Notes: generated from the sequence alone by a model not told the origin. DNA of 64,000 nt from Edaphobacter dinghuensis (GCF_014640335.1 NZ_BMGT01000001.1:930001-994000), one strand, 5' to 3'; shown: positions 27,568 through 37,834, numbered from the stretch's first letter. Translations and numbers: made by a program.

Positions 27568-30500
27568 TCAGAAGTTTAGTCTCATCAGGAATTCAATCTG
27601 GCGTCCGGCGTCGGCAGTGGTGGCTTTGCCGAAATCGGCGTTCTGAATATTTGCAGCGGGATCAGCATTTCCGTTTTGAATGGGGGCCAGATTGAGCAGG
27701 TTGAAGGCGTTGAACATATTTGCCTGGAAGCGCAGGGTTGCGGTGTGGCCCCAGCTTTCAAGCTGCACCTCTTTGGCGAGGCTTATGTCGATGTCGCGAT
27801 AGCACGGGCCGGTGAAGCTGTTACGTCCGATGCCTGGGGTGTAAACGTAGTTCTGGCCCGGAGGCAAGGTCGGAGGAGTGGTGTCGAAGTAGTTTTGGCC
27901 TCCGGCAGTGCCCGCTGTTCCGCCCGGCAGAGTGCGATTGGGGAAGTTAGAGCCGGTAACGTAGGCGTTGTTGGAGCAGCTTCGGCCGATGGGGCCTGCG
28001 CCGTAGAGGATTGCCAACGGACGCGTCGGTGACACGACCGCTGCGTTGGGAACGATATTGGATTGCAGGTTGTAAGTAACCGGCGTCCAGGGAAAGCCTG
28101 AGTGGAAGCTGGCGATGCCATTGATCTGCCATCCATTGGCTACAGCTTTAACAAGGAAGTTGTTGGAGTGAACCTTGGGCGTAGTGTACAGGCCGGAGAT
28201 GGTGGCGCGATTGCGTGTGTCGTAGTCGGAGGGACCATACTCCGACTTGTTGTTGGCCGGGTTGGTCTGGTTAGCGTTGGAGTTGGCACCGTCACCGTTC
28301 GAGACCTGGTCCATGTTCTTCGAGAAGGTATAGCTGCCCTCGATCTGGAAGCCATGGCTGAAGTTGCGCGCGACGCGAACGTTGAGCGAGTTGTAGGCTT
28401 GGATCGAATCGGTCTGCGCGAAGAATGCCTGATAGGTTGGCGAGCCGGTGTTGTTGTAGAGGAAGTTCTGGTTGACCAGGCGCGGATTGTGTCGAGCGAG
28501 GCTGCCGCCGTAGCCGACGGTCAGCACGATCTGCTCAGGCAACTGGGTCTGGGTGTCGAGCGAGTAGAGATAGCTCACCGGATTTCGGATGCGGCCAGCG
28601 ACGCCGTACAGCTCGATCTGCGCTCCATTGGCAGGAAAGCCGTTGGCATTTACGCCGCCGGCGAAAGCCGGGTTCGCCGGATAGCTATCGGCGGCATTGC
28701 TGCTGCCTAAAGCGTATTTGATCTGTCCGCCTGCGAAGGGGCTGGTGTCCTGGCCGCAGCAGACGTTGAAGGTCGCTGCGCCGGGAACGTTGTCGATGGC
28801 CTGCGTGTTGAACAATCCGGCATCGAGGTGGTTATAGGCAATTGCGAAGCCGCCGCGAAGGACGACATTGTTGTTGTACATGGCGGGGGTCCATGCGAAG
28901 CCGATCTTCGGCGCATAGTGGCCGTAGTCGGTGTTGTAGAGATCGTGAGTGGGGACCAGCGTCATGTCGGAGAGTTCGGATCCGGAAGGCCCGAGGACAG
29001 GCTTGCTGACGTTGCCGGTCTTGTTGCTGATCGGCGTATAGATCTCATAACGAAAGCCGGTATTGAGAGTGAAAGTTGGCGTCACCTTCCAGTCGTGCTG
29101 GACGAAGCCGGCTATATCTTTGGAACGAAGATAAAGTTGCGTGTTGGGTGCGCCGCCGGTAAGGGTGCTGGCGGTGATGCCTTCGTAGATGGGAGCATCG
29201 TTGGCGAAGTTCCACAGGCCCTGCATGGCGTAGACAGGGCGAGTCGTTCCGGAGAGCTTGTCGTTGTCCTGCTCGAAGCGGATCTCGCCGCCAAAACGCA
29301 GAATGTGCGAGCCGAAGGTATGTGTCACCTGATCGCGGACCTCATAGGTGTTTTCGGCGAAGATGGCGGGGTTGGTGCTGCTCTGCTCTACTCCGAAGTT
29401 GATGTTGTTGGAGAACGGCAGGCCTTGCACGTTGATGTAGGGTATACCGAAGTTCACCGTGCCTGCTCCGTCGCGAAGGGCGTTTTCGGCAAAGCGAGTG
29501 CTGTTACCTCGTAGCTCGTTGAGCCAGCTTGGCGAGAAGGTATGAATGTAGATGAGCGTAACGGCGGTGTTAAGTGGTTTGAAGGGAACGTCCGACTGTG
29601 GACGTGAGTCGGTCGCGCCGCTGGTACCGTAGTTGTCCAGCTTGGTGATGTAGAAGCTGCCTGCGAACTGGTCTTTCGTGCTGGCATACCAATCGACGCG
29701 GCCATTGAACTGATTTCCGCGAGAGTGGTTGGGCACGAGAAGCTGTGCGTACTCTACATCGGGCACGCCATCGAGGCCGCCGCCGGTATAGGTTGCGGGG
29801 TTCGTGGCCGCCGAAGGAGTGTAGACGCCAAGTTGCGTCGCGCCGCCAGGAGTTGGAGAGCCGATGTCGACTCCACCACCTACTGGATTGCAGTACGGGC
29901 CTCCGTTAGCTGTTTGCCGAACGCCGTTGACCGGAGCATACAGGCTTTGGTTGTTGGCGTAATCGGAGCAGTTCATGGGGAGAAGGGTGACGATTCGTGG
30001 CACGACACCAGCCGAGGTAAGGATGCTGGTGGTGATGCCACCGGGACGAATGGTGGGGATCAGTGAACGGTATTGTGGAGTCTCGACGTACTGCGAGATT
30101 GTAGTGTTTCCGCCATAGCTGAAGCCGGCGTAGGAGGCGAATCCAAAGAGCTTGTTTTTGATGATGGGGCCGCCGAGGGAGGCGTCGTAGGTGCGCTGCT
30201 TGGTCTCGACGCGTAGCGGAAGCTGCCCATCGGGGCCGCCGTATTTGGCAAAGGCATTGAGGCCCGGCTCATCGTAGAGAAAGTAGAGAGAGCCGTGCAG
30301 ATCGTTGGTGCCGCTCTTGGTGACGACTTTGATTTGTGCTCCTGAGTTGCGGCCATCGGCGGCGTCGTAGGAGGTAGAGAGTGTGGTGATCTGGCCGATG
30401 GCCTCCTGATTGGGGGTAACGACAGCCGAGCCGCCATGTGTCAGCGAGTCGACGGTGACGCCGTCGACGCTGTAGGTGTTGTCGGCCACAGGCTGTCCGT

Positions 30501-31119
30501 TGGCTGAGATCTGCGTCTGGTTCTCGGTCTGGAAGATGCCACGCGACGATCCGCCGGGGCCTCCGCCGTTGGGAAGGAAAACGGCGTTGCCGTTGCCGGC
30601 GCGTGCGCCGTCACCTGTGATTCCGGGAGAGGTGCGAAGAAGCTCGTAGGGGTTGCCGCCGATGATGGGCAACCGCTGGATTGCTTCGGTGGAGATAGTG
30701 CTGCCGATGCTTGCGTCTGCATTTTGCAGAGCGGAGACTTGATTGGCATTGACGGTCACGGTCTCGGAGACATCGCCTGTGCTGAGGGTCACATTTAAAT
30801 TGCGCGGTGTCTCTGCTGCAAGCGCAACATCGTCAAAGGTGGAGGCCTTGAATCCTGTTGCCGTGACCGCAAGGGTGTAATGCGCAGGAGGAAGCTCGCT
30901 AAAGTGATAGACGCCGCTGTCGCTTGTTGTCGTCTTCTGCGACTGATGCGTGGCAGGATTGGTCAACGTCACGGTCGCATTCGGGATGATCGCCCCTGTT
31001 GAATCCTGCACGGTACCGGAGAGGTTGGCGTTGAACTGTGCGTGGGCCTGTGCCGATAGACAAAGTGCCAGTGCGATCAGCGCAAATCGCATCAAAAAAC
31101 GAGAGTATCTGGCGGTCAT
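27568..31119 (-). CDS. Large Oar-like TonB-dependent receptor
   Basis: An outer membrane protein of 1183 residues. After a signal (FLMRFALIALALCLSAQAHAQ) come a carboxypeptidase-regulatory-like domain (NLSGTVQDSTGAIIPNATVTL, about 30-115), a plug (SIGSTISTEAIQRLPIIGGN, with TYSVDGVTVDSLTHGG) and a large barrel ending RQIEFLMRLNF with a terminal aromatic residue. This is typical of acidobacterial Oar-like receptors, which lack SusD partners. It lies between the GH39-like and GH38 genes on the same strand, so a glycan-derived substrate is likely. GGAGG precedes the ATG. The receptor is about 280 residues longer than the one at 7240. Confidence 0.9.
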   Translation of the reverse strand: MTARYSRFLMRFALIALALCLSAQAHAQFNANLSGTVQDSTGAIIPNATVTLTNPATHQSQKTTTSDSGVYHFSELPPAHYTLAVTATGFKASTFDDVALAAETPRNLNVTLSTGDVSETVTVNANQVSALQNADASIGSTISTEAIQRLPIIGGNPYELLRTSPGITGDGARAGNGNAVFLPNGGGPGGSSRGIFQTENQTQISANGQPVADNTYSVDGVTVDSLTHGGSAVVTPNQEAIGQITTLSTSYDAADGRNSGAQIKVVTKSGTNDLHGSLYFLYDEPGLNAFAKYGGPDGQLPLRVETKQRTYDASLGGPIIKNKLFGFASYAGFSYGGNTTISQYVETPQYRSLIPTIRPGGITTSILTSAGVVPRIVTLLPMNCSDYANNQSLYAPVNGVRQTANGGPYCNPVGGGVDIGSPTPGGATQLGVYTPSAATNPATYTGGGLDGVPDVEYAQLLVPNHSRGNQFNGRVDWYASTKDQFAGSFYITKLDNYGTSGATDSRPQSDVPFKPLNTAVTLIYIHTFSPSWLNELRGNSTRFAENALRDGAGTVNFGIPYINVQGLPFSNNINFGVEQSSTNPAIFAENTYEVRDQVTHTFGSHILRFGGEIRFEQDNDKLSGTTRPVYAMQGLWNFANDAPIYEGITASTLTGGAPNTQLYLRSKDIAGFVQHDWKVTPTFTLNTGFRYEIYTPISNKTGNVSKPVLGPSGSELSDMTLVPTHDLYNTDYGHYAPKIGFAWTPAMYNNNVVLRGGFAIAYNHLDAGLFNTQAIDNVPGAATFNVCCGQDTSPFAGGQIKYALGSSNAADSYPANPAFAGGVNANGFPANGAQIELYGVAGRIRNPVSYLYSLDTQTQLPEQIVLTVGYGGSLARHNPRLVNQNFLYNNTGSPTYQAFFAQTDSIQAYNSLNVRVARNFSHGFQIEGSYTFSKNMDQVSNGDGANSNANQTNPANNKSEYGPSDYDTRNRATISGLYTTPKVHSNNFLVKAVANGWQINGIASFHSGFPWTPVTYNLQSNIVPNAAVVSPTRPLAILYGAGPIGRSCSNNAYVTGSNFPNRTLPGGTAGTAGGQNYFDTTPPTLPPGQNYVYTPGIGRNSFTGPCYRDIDISLAKEVQLESWGHTATLRFQANMFNAFNLLNLAPIQNGNADPAANIQNADFGKATTADAGRQIEFLMRLNF

Positions 31120-31434
31120 GAACTGCCTCCGAGGGAATGATTGGTCCTTTATCCTGCTGTCGGTGTAGTGGGGTGAGTTGTGGGGTTGTTCGTTTCGTTC
31201 GGAGACAGACGCCCATCATCTCGGAGAATGATTAAGGCCAGCATCGCTATAGGGCTTCTTGAAGACGAAGCTCCACGCGGCCCTGAAATTAAGGCAGCAG
31301 CGGCATTGGGAATGCCGAAAGTCGAACGCAACACCGACATGCGTTGTGATGCCGGATGATTACTGTAGTTTGTCCGCGAGAGAAAATAATTGCGAGGGAT
31401 TTTTCGAGCTATAGCATTGGCCTGGCATGACTTA
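31120..31434. other. Intergenic region upstream of the large receptor
   Basis: About 315 bases hold the promoter side of the large receptor gene. A 43-codon frame starting at ATG 31228 has no known relatives by eye. No RNA gene, repeat or operator could be supported. Confidence 0.4.
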
Positions 31435-31475
31435 AAAGAGCGATGCCGCAGAGTTACTCTGCGGCATCGCTCTTT
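31435..31475 (-). terminator. Terminator of the alpha-mannosidase gene
   Basis: A perfect 19-base-pair stem (31435-31453 with 31457-31475) around a TTA loop, 17 bases after the stop of the minus-strand GH38 gene. On the minus strand the stem runs into TTTTAA. A very strong hairpin. Confidence 0.88.
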
Positions 31476-31492
31476 CGGTTTTACTGGATCGC

Positions 31493-34400
31493 TTACTTGT
31501 TCTGTGCCATGGTCTGCGCGTGTGGATAGTCGGCGCGGATGGTCAGAATCTCGTAAGGGTGAATGGGGACAGTGACCTTGTCTCCAGAGACGGTCAGAGG
31601 AGAGCCGATTGGCTTCTCCATCAGGTTGGTCTCTGTGGCTGAGGTCGCGCCCTTGGGTAGGGTGAAGGTAACGTCAGACTGCTTACCAGCCCACTCGAAT
31701 ACACGGAAGATAAGACCGTTGTCGTCTTCCGCTTTTTTCACAGCGGTCAGAACAACATTGTCAGGGCTTACCGCGACGTAGGAGTGTTCACGTGGCAGAG
31801 TGCCGGTATGCGATTCCACCTGGCTCGCACGCAGCTTGTAGTCGAACTCGTATCCGGCGCGCTCGGTCAGAGCGGTCTTCCAGGTTCCGGCGTGAGGATA
31901 GAGTTCATAGCTGAAGTGGTGTGGGCCGCGATCGGCATCAGGATCAGGCGAGACAGGAGAACGCAGCAGCGAGAGCCGCAACACGTTGTCCTGTCCGTCG
32001 TATCCGTACTTCGTCGCGTTGATCAGGCTGAAGCCATGCTGCTCATCTCCAAGGTCAGCCCAACGAATGGCCGGAACTTCGAAGCGAGCCTTCTCCCAGC
32101 TATTGTTGCGTGTGGTTGCACGCTGAATGGTGCCGTACGGAATCTCGTACGTCGCCTCCGGTGAGGATGCTGAGAGCGGGAAGGCTGCCTTCAGCAGAAC
32201 GTGGGTCTCGTGCCAGTCGATATTGTTGCCGACGACGACCTTGTCCGAACCGGCGTAGAGCGTGATGTCCTGAACGAACTTCGAGCTCTGCCAGGTGCGC
32301 GTTACGCGAATGGTGGCGCGCATGGGTCCTTTGTCGACGAGCTTGACGGAGTCAACCTCGCTGATCGGCGTGTTGTGGTCGAGCGTGCCGGGATCGATGT
32401 TCCAGGCGTCGTAGTCCTTGGGCTTGTCGACAAACGTCTGGAGTTGATTGCCGCAGGCACCCTTGGCCAGCGTCTCGAAGTTCGACTTTTTATCGAAGAT
32501 GCTGGTGATGCAGCCGTTTGAAGGATCGACGACGACACGAAGTGCAGCGTTTTCCAAAGTGAATCCGCTGGCCTTCAGGTCGCTAACGAAGGGCTTGGTT
32601 CCGGGAACGACGTGCAGTACTTCGTAGCCCATCGAAGGAACATTCTTTGCATCGACCAGCAGCTTGTAGCTATTGGTCTTCGCATCGCTGGCCAACACCT
32701 CCGAAGGCAGAACGCGATTGTTTGCGTCAAGGACGGAGACACCGTTCGCCGAAGCTGACGGCAACTGAACGTCAACTTCTACGTTGCCGGAACGCTCCCA
32801 AGCGAGCGGATTGAAGACGAACACGGGAACGCCAACGGCTGTGTGCGTATCCACTTCAGCCGAGAGGGTATGAAGTGCCTTGGTTGAGGCTTCGTTGGTC
32901 TCCCAGCGAACCTGATCGTAGTCCTTCTGGGCATCCTTATAGATGATGCCGATGCCGGAGCCCGCGGCGAGGTCGTGGAACTGGTTGAAGGTGATCTTCT
33001 CCCACGCGTCGGTGAGCCGATCATTGGGATAGGAGTCGCCCTGGAGCCACGCCAGCGAAGCATACTTCTCTGCGTTCAGCGTCCACTCTTCGCTCTCGCG
33101 CATGTTGCGCTTGTGGTTGGCCTGGGTGGTAAAGACACCGCGGTGGTATTCGAGGTACAGCTCGTCATCCCAGGTCGGGATGTGGATCTTGCCCTCTTCT
33201 GGTGTGGGGTATGTGTATCCCTGAGCGATGGACTTGTAGTTCCATGTTGGAGAATCGCTGGCGATCTCCTGCTCGACGTGGGTGAAGAAGGGCTGTGCAA
33301 GACCGTACTTCATGTTGGGAACGATCTTGTCCGACTCCATCCAGTGGTCGCCCTGATCGAGCACGGAGCGGGTTGGACCGCCGCCATGATCGCCGACGCC
33401 GTAGAGGTCCATCATCTCGTCGAGGCCGGGCGAACGCTTGCGCGCCGAGACCAGGTCGTTGGAGAGCCGCACCGGGCCGAGGTCGGTGTTTCCGTAGCCC
33501 TGTGGGAAGTAGGTCAACACCTTGCTGCCGTCCGGCGACTCCCACCAGAAGAGTTTGAGCGGAAGCTGGTTGGTATCGTTCCAGGTCATCTTCTGGGTGA
33601 CGAAGTAGTCGATGCCGGAGCGCTTGTAGATCTGGGGAAGCTGCCAGTTGTAGCCAAAGGAGTCAGGGTTCCAGCCAATGCGAACATCGACGCCGTACTC
33701 TTTCTGGAACCAGCGCTTGCCGAGCAGGATGGAACGCACCTGCGATTCGCCATCGGGCATGTTCAGGTCGGGCTCGACCCACATGCCGCCGACGACCTCC
33801 CATCGACCTTCCTTGATGCGCTTCTTGATCTCGGCGTTCATCTCGGGATACTTCTCGAGCATCCACTCGTTGTACTGTGCGGCCGATTGAGTATAGGTGT
33901 AGTTCGGATACTCGTTCATCAACTGCAATGCGGTGCCGAAGGTGCGTTTTACGACATCGACGGTTTCGGTGCGGGGCCAAAGCCATGCGGCGTCGATGTG
34001 CGAGTTGCCGGTGAGATGGAAGGTCGCCTGCTGCAGCATGGGCTTCAGCGGCTCGATCTCATTCTTCGCTTCAGCCAGAGAGGTGTCGAACTTCTTCTGG
34101 TTATCGGCGTCCAGTGCATTCAGATCGACGGAGGTGATGGCCTTCTCGAGCGTAGCCATGTCCGCGGTCGCATTTTTAGAGAGCGACGGGATCAACAGGG
34201 CAGTCGAGATGAACTCCTGCTGCAGGTCCGACGGGTCGGGCCGGTTGGAGGCAAAGTCGATCTTCATCATCGAGCCGCCAAATCGCTTGTTGCCGACTGT
34301 GGGCAGCAGCTTGACCGCGACCAGGATCTTGTCGCCCGGCTTAGCATTGTCGAAGAGGACGATGGGCTCAAGGTCGTCGCCGAGAGCGACGCGGCGGCCG

Positions 34401-34834
34401 TTGAAGTAGATGATCTGGGGCATCGAGCGATCGCCGCGGGCGTTGAACTTGAACCAGATGCGCGCGCCGGTCAGGTCATATCCATTAAGTGTCTTGGGAA
34501 TCTCCACAAGCTGGCGATACCAGACTGCGTCGGTGCCGCCTTCGCTTCCCGGTTTTGCTACCGGCCAGCTGCTGTCGTCCAGATCGGCAGCTTCGCCATG
34601 GGCGACGTTCCCGGCGTGGAAGCGCCAGGACTCGGCGGGCAGATAGTCGAAGGTGCCGAGCCGTTCCACCACCTTTTGCGACTCGGGGGAGAGCGTTGAC
34701 GGAATCTCAACGCCACGTCTGCGATGTTGGGCGCTGGCAGGAGTGCCGAGGCAGAACGGCGCGAGAAATATCGCCGAAGCCAACAGCGCTCCAGCGTAGT
34801 TGCGTACCGTATGGAGACGCGAGAAAACGATCAT
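31493..34834 (-). CDS. Exported GH38 alpha-mannosidase
   Basis: A 1113-residue enzyme that should remove alpha-linked mannose from glycans. ATG 34834 was chosen because AAGGAG lies eight bases upstream and a signal peptide (TVRNYAGALLASAIFLAPF) follows; a longer frame would add 26 residues without a signal. The GH38 barrel shows HIDAAWLWPRTET (zinc His/Asp near residue 280), RIGWNPDSFGYNWQLP with the likely nucleophile Asp391, and VGDHGGGPT. A beta-sandwich C-terminal part (NGCITSIFDKKSNF, GNNIDWHETHVLLKAAFP) is typical of the family. An N-terminal carbohydrate-binding-like sandwich (IWFKFNARGDRSMPQIIYFNG) precedes the barrel. It faces the Oar-like receptor of the same region. Confidence 0.92.
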   Translation of the reverse strand: MIVFSRLHTVRNYAGALLASAIFLAPFCLGTPASAQHRRRGVEIPSTLSPESQKVVERLGTFDYLPAESWRFHAGNVAHGEAADLDDSSWPVAKPGSEGGTDAVWYRQLVEIPKTLNGYDLTGARIWFKFNARGDRSMPQIIYFNGRRVALGDDLEPIVLFDNAKPGDKILVAVKLLPTVGNKRFGGSMMKIDFASNRPDPSDLQQEFISTALLIPSLSKNATADMATLEKAITSVDLNALDADNQKKFDTSLAEAKNEIEPLKPMLQQATFHLTGNSHIDAAWLWPRTETVDVVKRTFGTALQLMNEYPNYTYTQSAAQYNEWMLEKYPEMNAEIKKRIKEGRWEVVGGMWVEPDLNMPDGESQVRSILLGKRWFQKEYGVDVRIGWNPDSFGYNWQLPQIYKRSGIDYFVTQKMTWNDTNQLPLKLFWWESPDGSKVLTYFPQGYGNTDLGPVRLSNDLVSARKRSPGLDEMMDLYGVGDHGGGPTRSVLDQGDHWMESDKIVPNMKYGLAQPFFTHVEQEIASDSPTWNYKSIAQGYTYPTPEEGKIHIPTWDDELYLEYHRGVFTTQANHKRNMRESEEWTLNAEKYASLAWLQGDSYPNDRLTDAWEKITFNQFHDLAAGSGIGIIYKDAQKDYDQVRWETNEASTKALHTLSAEVDTHTAVGVPVFVFNPLAWERSGNVEVDVQLPSASANGVSVLDANNRVLPSEVLASDAKTNSYKLLVDAKNVPSMGYEVLHVVPGTKPFVSDLKASGFTLENAALRVVVDPSNGCITSIFDKKSNFETLAKGACGNQLQTFVDKPKDYDAWNIDPGTLDHNTPISEVDSVKLVDKGPMRATIRVTRTWQSSKFVQDITLYAGSDKVVVGNNIDWHETHVLLKAAFPLSASSPEATYEIPYGTIQRATTRNNSWEKARFEVPAIRWADLGDEQHGFSLINATKYGYDGQDNVLRLSLLRSPVSPDPDADRGPHHFSYELYPHAGTWKTALTERAGYEFDYKLRASQVESHTGTLPREHSYVAVSPDNVVLTAVKKAEDDNGLIFRVFEWAGKQSDVTFTLPKGATSATETNLMEKPIGSPLTVSGDKVTVPIHPYEILTIRADYPHAQTMAQNK

Positions 34835-35402
34835 GTACAACTCCTTACTTAATGGATACCTGTTCGTTCTGAGACAGCAGCGGCTGTCTTGTTTCAGTTC
34901 ATGCCTTCGCATTCGACATCACTGCTCCAGAGCGGTCTGGGGATACAGCAATGGAAGAAGACGAAGGCTGGAGCTAAGGAGCAGAGGTCCGAAAACCTGC
35001 ACACCTGTCGTCCCATTGCTTCGCAATTCTTTTGAACGTTCCGGCCCGGTCCTCGTTGATGCAAGTTTCAACGGCCAAACATGATTGCGCTATCACACGG
35101 TCACATGTTTACGTTTCGAGTATTCATCTGTCAAATAAAAGTTTTGCTGCTTTGTTGACGTTACCGATTACGTGACCGAAAAGTCCAATTTTCTATACAG
35201 CGGGAGTCTAGTCCAAATTTTAGGCCGAGTGGTAAACAAAGGATTATTTCGGTCTGTGATAGCATCCCACTTCCTCGGAAGGAGGGCCTTCGGCGGGGCT
35301 GAATTTCCGTGCGGCTGCTGCTGTCGTATCGAACCGGGGAGAGAGTGGCGAGGTTGCCGCGGAAGAGTGTGACGATCCACCAGATGCAGGAGGATTCTTC
35401 GA
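34835..35402. other. Divergent intergenic region between GH38 and the EF-G paralogue
   Basis: About 570 bases separate two divergent genes. Ribosome binding sites are clear at both ends (AAGGAG for GH38, AGGAGG at about 35388 for the EF-G paralogue). The middle is locally AT-rich. I see no RNA gene, repeat or strong sigma70 promoter that can be stated with confidence. Confidence 0.4.
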
Positions 35403-37574
35403 ATGAAGGTTTATTCGGGCAATGATATCCGCAATGTCGCTGTCGTAGGACACTCCCATAGCGGCAAAACCACCCTGATCTCCGCACTGCTCCATGCCGC
35501 AAAGATGACGCCTGTGAAGGGCCGGGTTGAGGACGGGTCGGCGGTGACGGCGTATGACGAAGAAGAGGTTGCGCGCCGGACGACCATGGCCAATGCTCTT
35601 GCCTTCGCGGAGTGGAACGGCGTGAAGATCAACCTGCTGGATACTCCCGGCTTCCATATGTTCGTTCACGAGGCGCGCGCGGCGATGCTGCCGGTCGAAG
35701 CGGCACTGATCGTCGTGAATGCCCAGATTGGAGCCGAGGCGGTGACGGACCGGGTGTGGAAGTATGCGGCTGAGGTCAATCTGCCGCGCATTGTGGTCAT
35801 GAACCAGATCGACCACCCTAAGGCGGACAGCAGGATCGGGCGTCAGAAGATGATCGAGCTGCTGCAGGAGAAGTGGGGGCGGCAGGTGGTGCCGGTTCAG
35901 TTGCCCATTGTCGATCAGCATGGCTTTCACGGTGTGGTGGACCTGGTGACGATGAAGGCGTTTCTGTATGAGCCCGACGGTGACGGCCATGGAGAGGCCG
36001 GCAAGATTCCGGAGGCGGTTGCCGCGGATGCGAAGGCGGCACACGAGGCGCTGGTCGAGCTGGTTGCCGAGGGTAAAGATGAGTTGATGGAGGAGTTCTT
36101 TCGGGAAGGCACGATTCCCGAGCATCACCTTATTGGTGCTCTGCATGAGGCCATACGCGAGGATCGGATCTTTCCGGTGCTGTATGCCAGCGGCTTGAGA
36201 AATGTGGGCACGGACCATCTTCTCGACTTCCTGAAGGTCTATGCACCCGCTCCAGTTGAGCGCGGGCCGGTGGCAGCGGGAGGGATTCTAACCCCACCTG
36301 CCACTGCGGCGCACGCGAGCAATGGCGAAGCCACAAGCATGCCGGAGGACGTTCAGGAAGAGATCGTCATGCGGCGGGTCGACGATACCGAACCCGTGGC
36401 CCTCTATATCTATAAGACAATGACGGACCCGTTTGCGGGCAGGATCTCGTTCTTTAAAGTCGTCAGCGGCATGGTCAGGACCGACGCCACGGTACAGAAC
36501 TATACCCGGCAGGAGCCAGAGCGGTTGGCGCACCTCTCTATCATGCAGGGACGCAAGGCGGTCGAGGTGCCGGAGCTGCACTCTGGCGATCTGGGTGCGG
36601 TCGCTAAGCTACGGGTTACCCTCACGGGGGACACGCTGGGGGACAAGGCAAACGAGATCTTCATTGAGCCAGTCTCGATGCCGGAGCCGGCGATGACCTA
36701 TGCCATCGAGCCGAAGACCCGCGCCGATGAAGACAAGCTCGGCCCGGCGCTACATAAGCTGATGGAAGAAGACCAGATGATACGGTTCTTCCGCGACCCG
36801 CAGACGAACGAGTTCCTGGTCGCCGGGGCGGGGCAGCCTCATATTGAGGCCATCGTCTCCAAGCTGAAGCGCCGATATCACACGGAGGTGACGCTGAAAG
36901 CTCCAAAGGTGCCTTATCGCGAGACCATCCGCGGGCATGCCGAGGCGCAGGGGCGCCATAAGAAGCAGACTGGCGGACATGGGCAGTTTGGCGATTGCAA
37001 GATTCGCATGGAGCCGCTTGCCCGCGGCAGCGGCATTGTCTTTGTGAACGATATCTTCGGCGGGGCGATCCCACGCCAGTTCGTCCCGGCGGTCGAGAAG
37101 GGAATTCATGAGTCGGCGGCTCGCGGCTATCTGGCGGGCTATCCAGTGGTCGACTTCAAGGTCTCTCTCTTCGACGGCAGCTATCATGATGTCGACTCCA
37201 GCGAGATGTCCTTTAAGCTGGCTGCGCGCGCCGCGTTCCGCAAATGTATGGAGCTGGCGAAGCCGGCCCTGCTGGAGCCGGTGATGCACGTCGAGATCGA
37301 GGCACCCGACGAGTTTGCCGGCGCTCTGATCGGCGATTTGAACGGCCGTCGTGGCAGGGTACAGGGCATGGAGAGCAGCGGTGCGGGCACCATTGTGCGC
37401 GCAGAAGTCCCTATGGCTGAGATGCTTAGCTATGGGACGACGCTTATCTCCATCACCCAGGGACGCGGCAGCTTCCACATGGAGATGGACCACTACGATG
37501 TCGTACCGCAGCTTGTGGCAGAGAAGATATTGGCTACAGCGAAGAAGACGGTGCAGGACGAGGCGGAAGAATAG
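35403..37574 (+). CDS. Elongation factor G paralogue (EF-G-like GTPase)
   Basis: A 723-residue translational GTPase-like protein. The P-loop is GHSHSGKTTL (residues 16-25), and switch II is LLDTPGFHMF; the G4 motif is NQID (134-137) where EF-G has NKxD. EF-G domains II (KTMTDPFAGRISFFKVVSG), III/IV (VPYRETIRGHAEAQGRHKKQTGGHGQFGD) and V (PVMHVEIEAPDEFAGALIGDLNGRRG) are all present. It is not the main fusA, which is normally beside rpsL/rpsG and tuf; EF-G-like paralogues of this type are widespread and their function is poorly known. It stands alone, with an AGGAGG site before the ATG. Confidence 0.85.
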   Translation: MKVYSGNDIRNVAVVGHSHSGKTTLISALLHAAKMTPVKGRVEDGSAVTAYDEEEVARRTTMANALAFAEWNGVKINLLDTPGFHMFVHEARAAMLPVEAALIVVNAQIGAEAVTDRVWKYAAEVNLPRIVVMNQIDHPKADSRIGRQKMIELLQEKWGRQVVPVQLPIVDQHGFHGVVDLVTMKAFLYEPDGDGHGEAGKIPEAVAADAKAAHEALVELVAEGKDELMEEFFREGTIPEHHLIGALHEAIREDRIFPVLYASGLRNVGTDHLLDFLKVYAPAPVERGPVAAGGILTPPATAAHASNGEATSMPEDVQEEIVMRRVDDTEPVALYIYKTMTDPFAGRISFFKVVSGMVRTDATVQNYTRQEPERLAHLSIMQGRKAVEVPELHSGDLGAVAKLRVTLTGDTLGDKANEIFIEPVSMPEPAMTYAIEPKTRADEDKLGPALHKLMEEDQMIRFFRDPQTNEFLVAGAGQPHIEAIVSKLKRRYHTEVTLKAPKVPYRETIRGHAEAQGRHKKQTGGHGQFGDCKIRMEPLARGSGIVFVNDIFGGAIPRQFVPAVEKGIHESAARGYLAGYPVVDFKVSLFDGSYHDVDSSEMSFKLAARAAFRKCMELAKPALLEPVMHVEIEAPDEFAGALIGDLNGRRGRVQGMESSGAGTIVRAEVPMAEMLSYGTTLISITQGRGSFHMEMDHYDVVPQLVAEKILATAKKTVQDEAEE

Positions 37575-37745
37575 CGAAGATAGGGCGTTCGATCTCTTGT
37601 ATGTGAAACGTTACAGGATTCCAACCAGAGCGGTCCGGTTTTGATTGATAATCGGATAGGCAAGGCAGGGGAACTTCACTTCTCGGTAGAGAAAAACGAT
37701 TGTTTCTCACCCAATTGCCAATAAACCAAGATGCTTCTGCCTCGG

Positions 37746-37793
37746 GTGAGTCTATACCGGGGTACTCGTACGTCCATACGTAGACGGACTCAC
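37746..37793. promoter_or_regulatory. Inverted repeat upstream of the RND operon
   Basis: GTGAGTC (37746-37752) and GACTCAC (37787-37793) are seven-base arms with a 34-base spacer that itself holds a TACG-rich near-palindrome. They lie 42 bases before the adaptor start. A repressor site, common for efflux operons, or a leader fold is possible; the evidence is weak. Confidence 0.3.
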
Positions 37794-37834
37794 AGCATTC
37801 AAGTCCAAATTTAACCGTTTGGCCAGGAGACACA

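Noticed and set aside
31228..31359. A 43-codon frame in the receptor promoter region
   Set aside because: Weak ribosome site and no recognisable feature; kept only as part of the intergenic description.
32975..34699. A 574-codon open frame antisense to the GH38 gene
   Set aside because: It lies entirely within a clear GH38 enzyme and shows no family features.
37534..37833. A 99-codon minus-strand frame between the EF-G paralogue and the RND operon
   Set aside because: It overlaps the end of a conserved gene and the leader of the operon, and lacks motifs.
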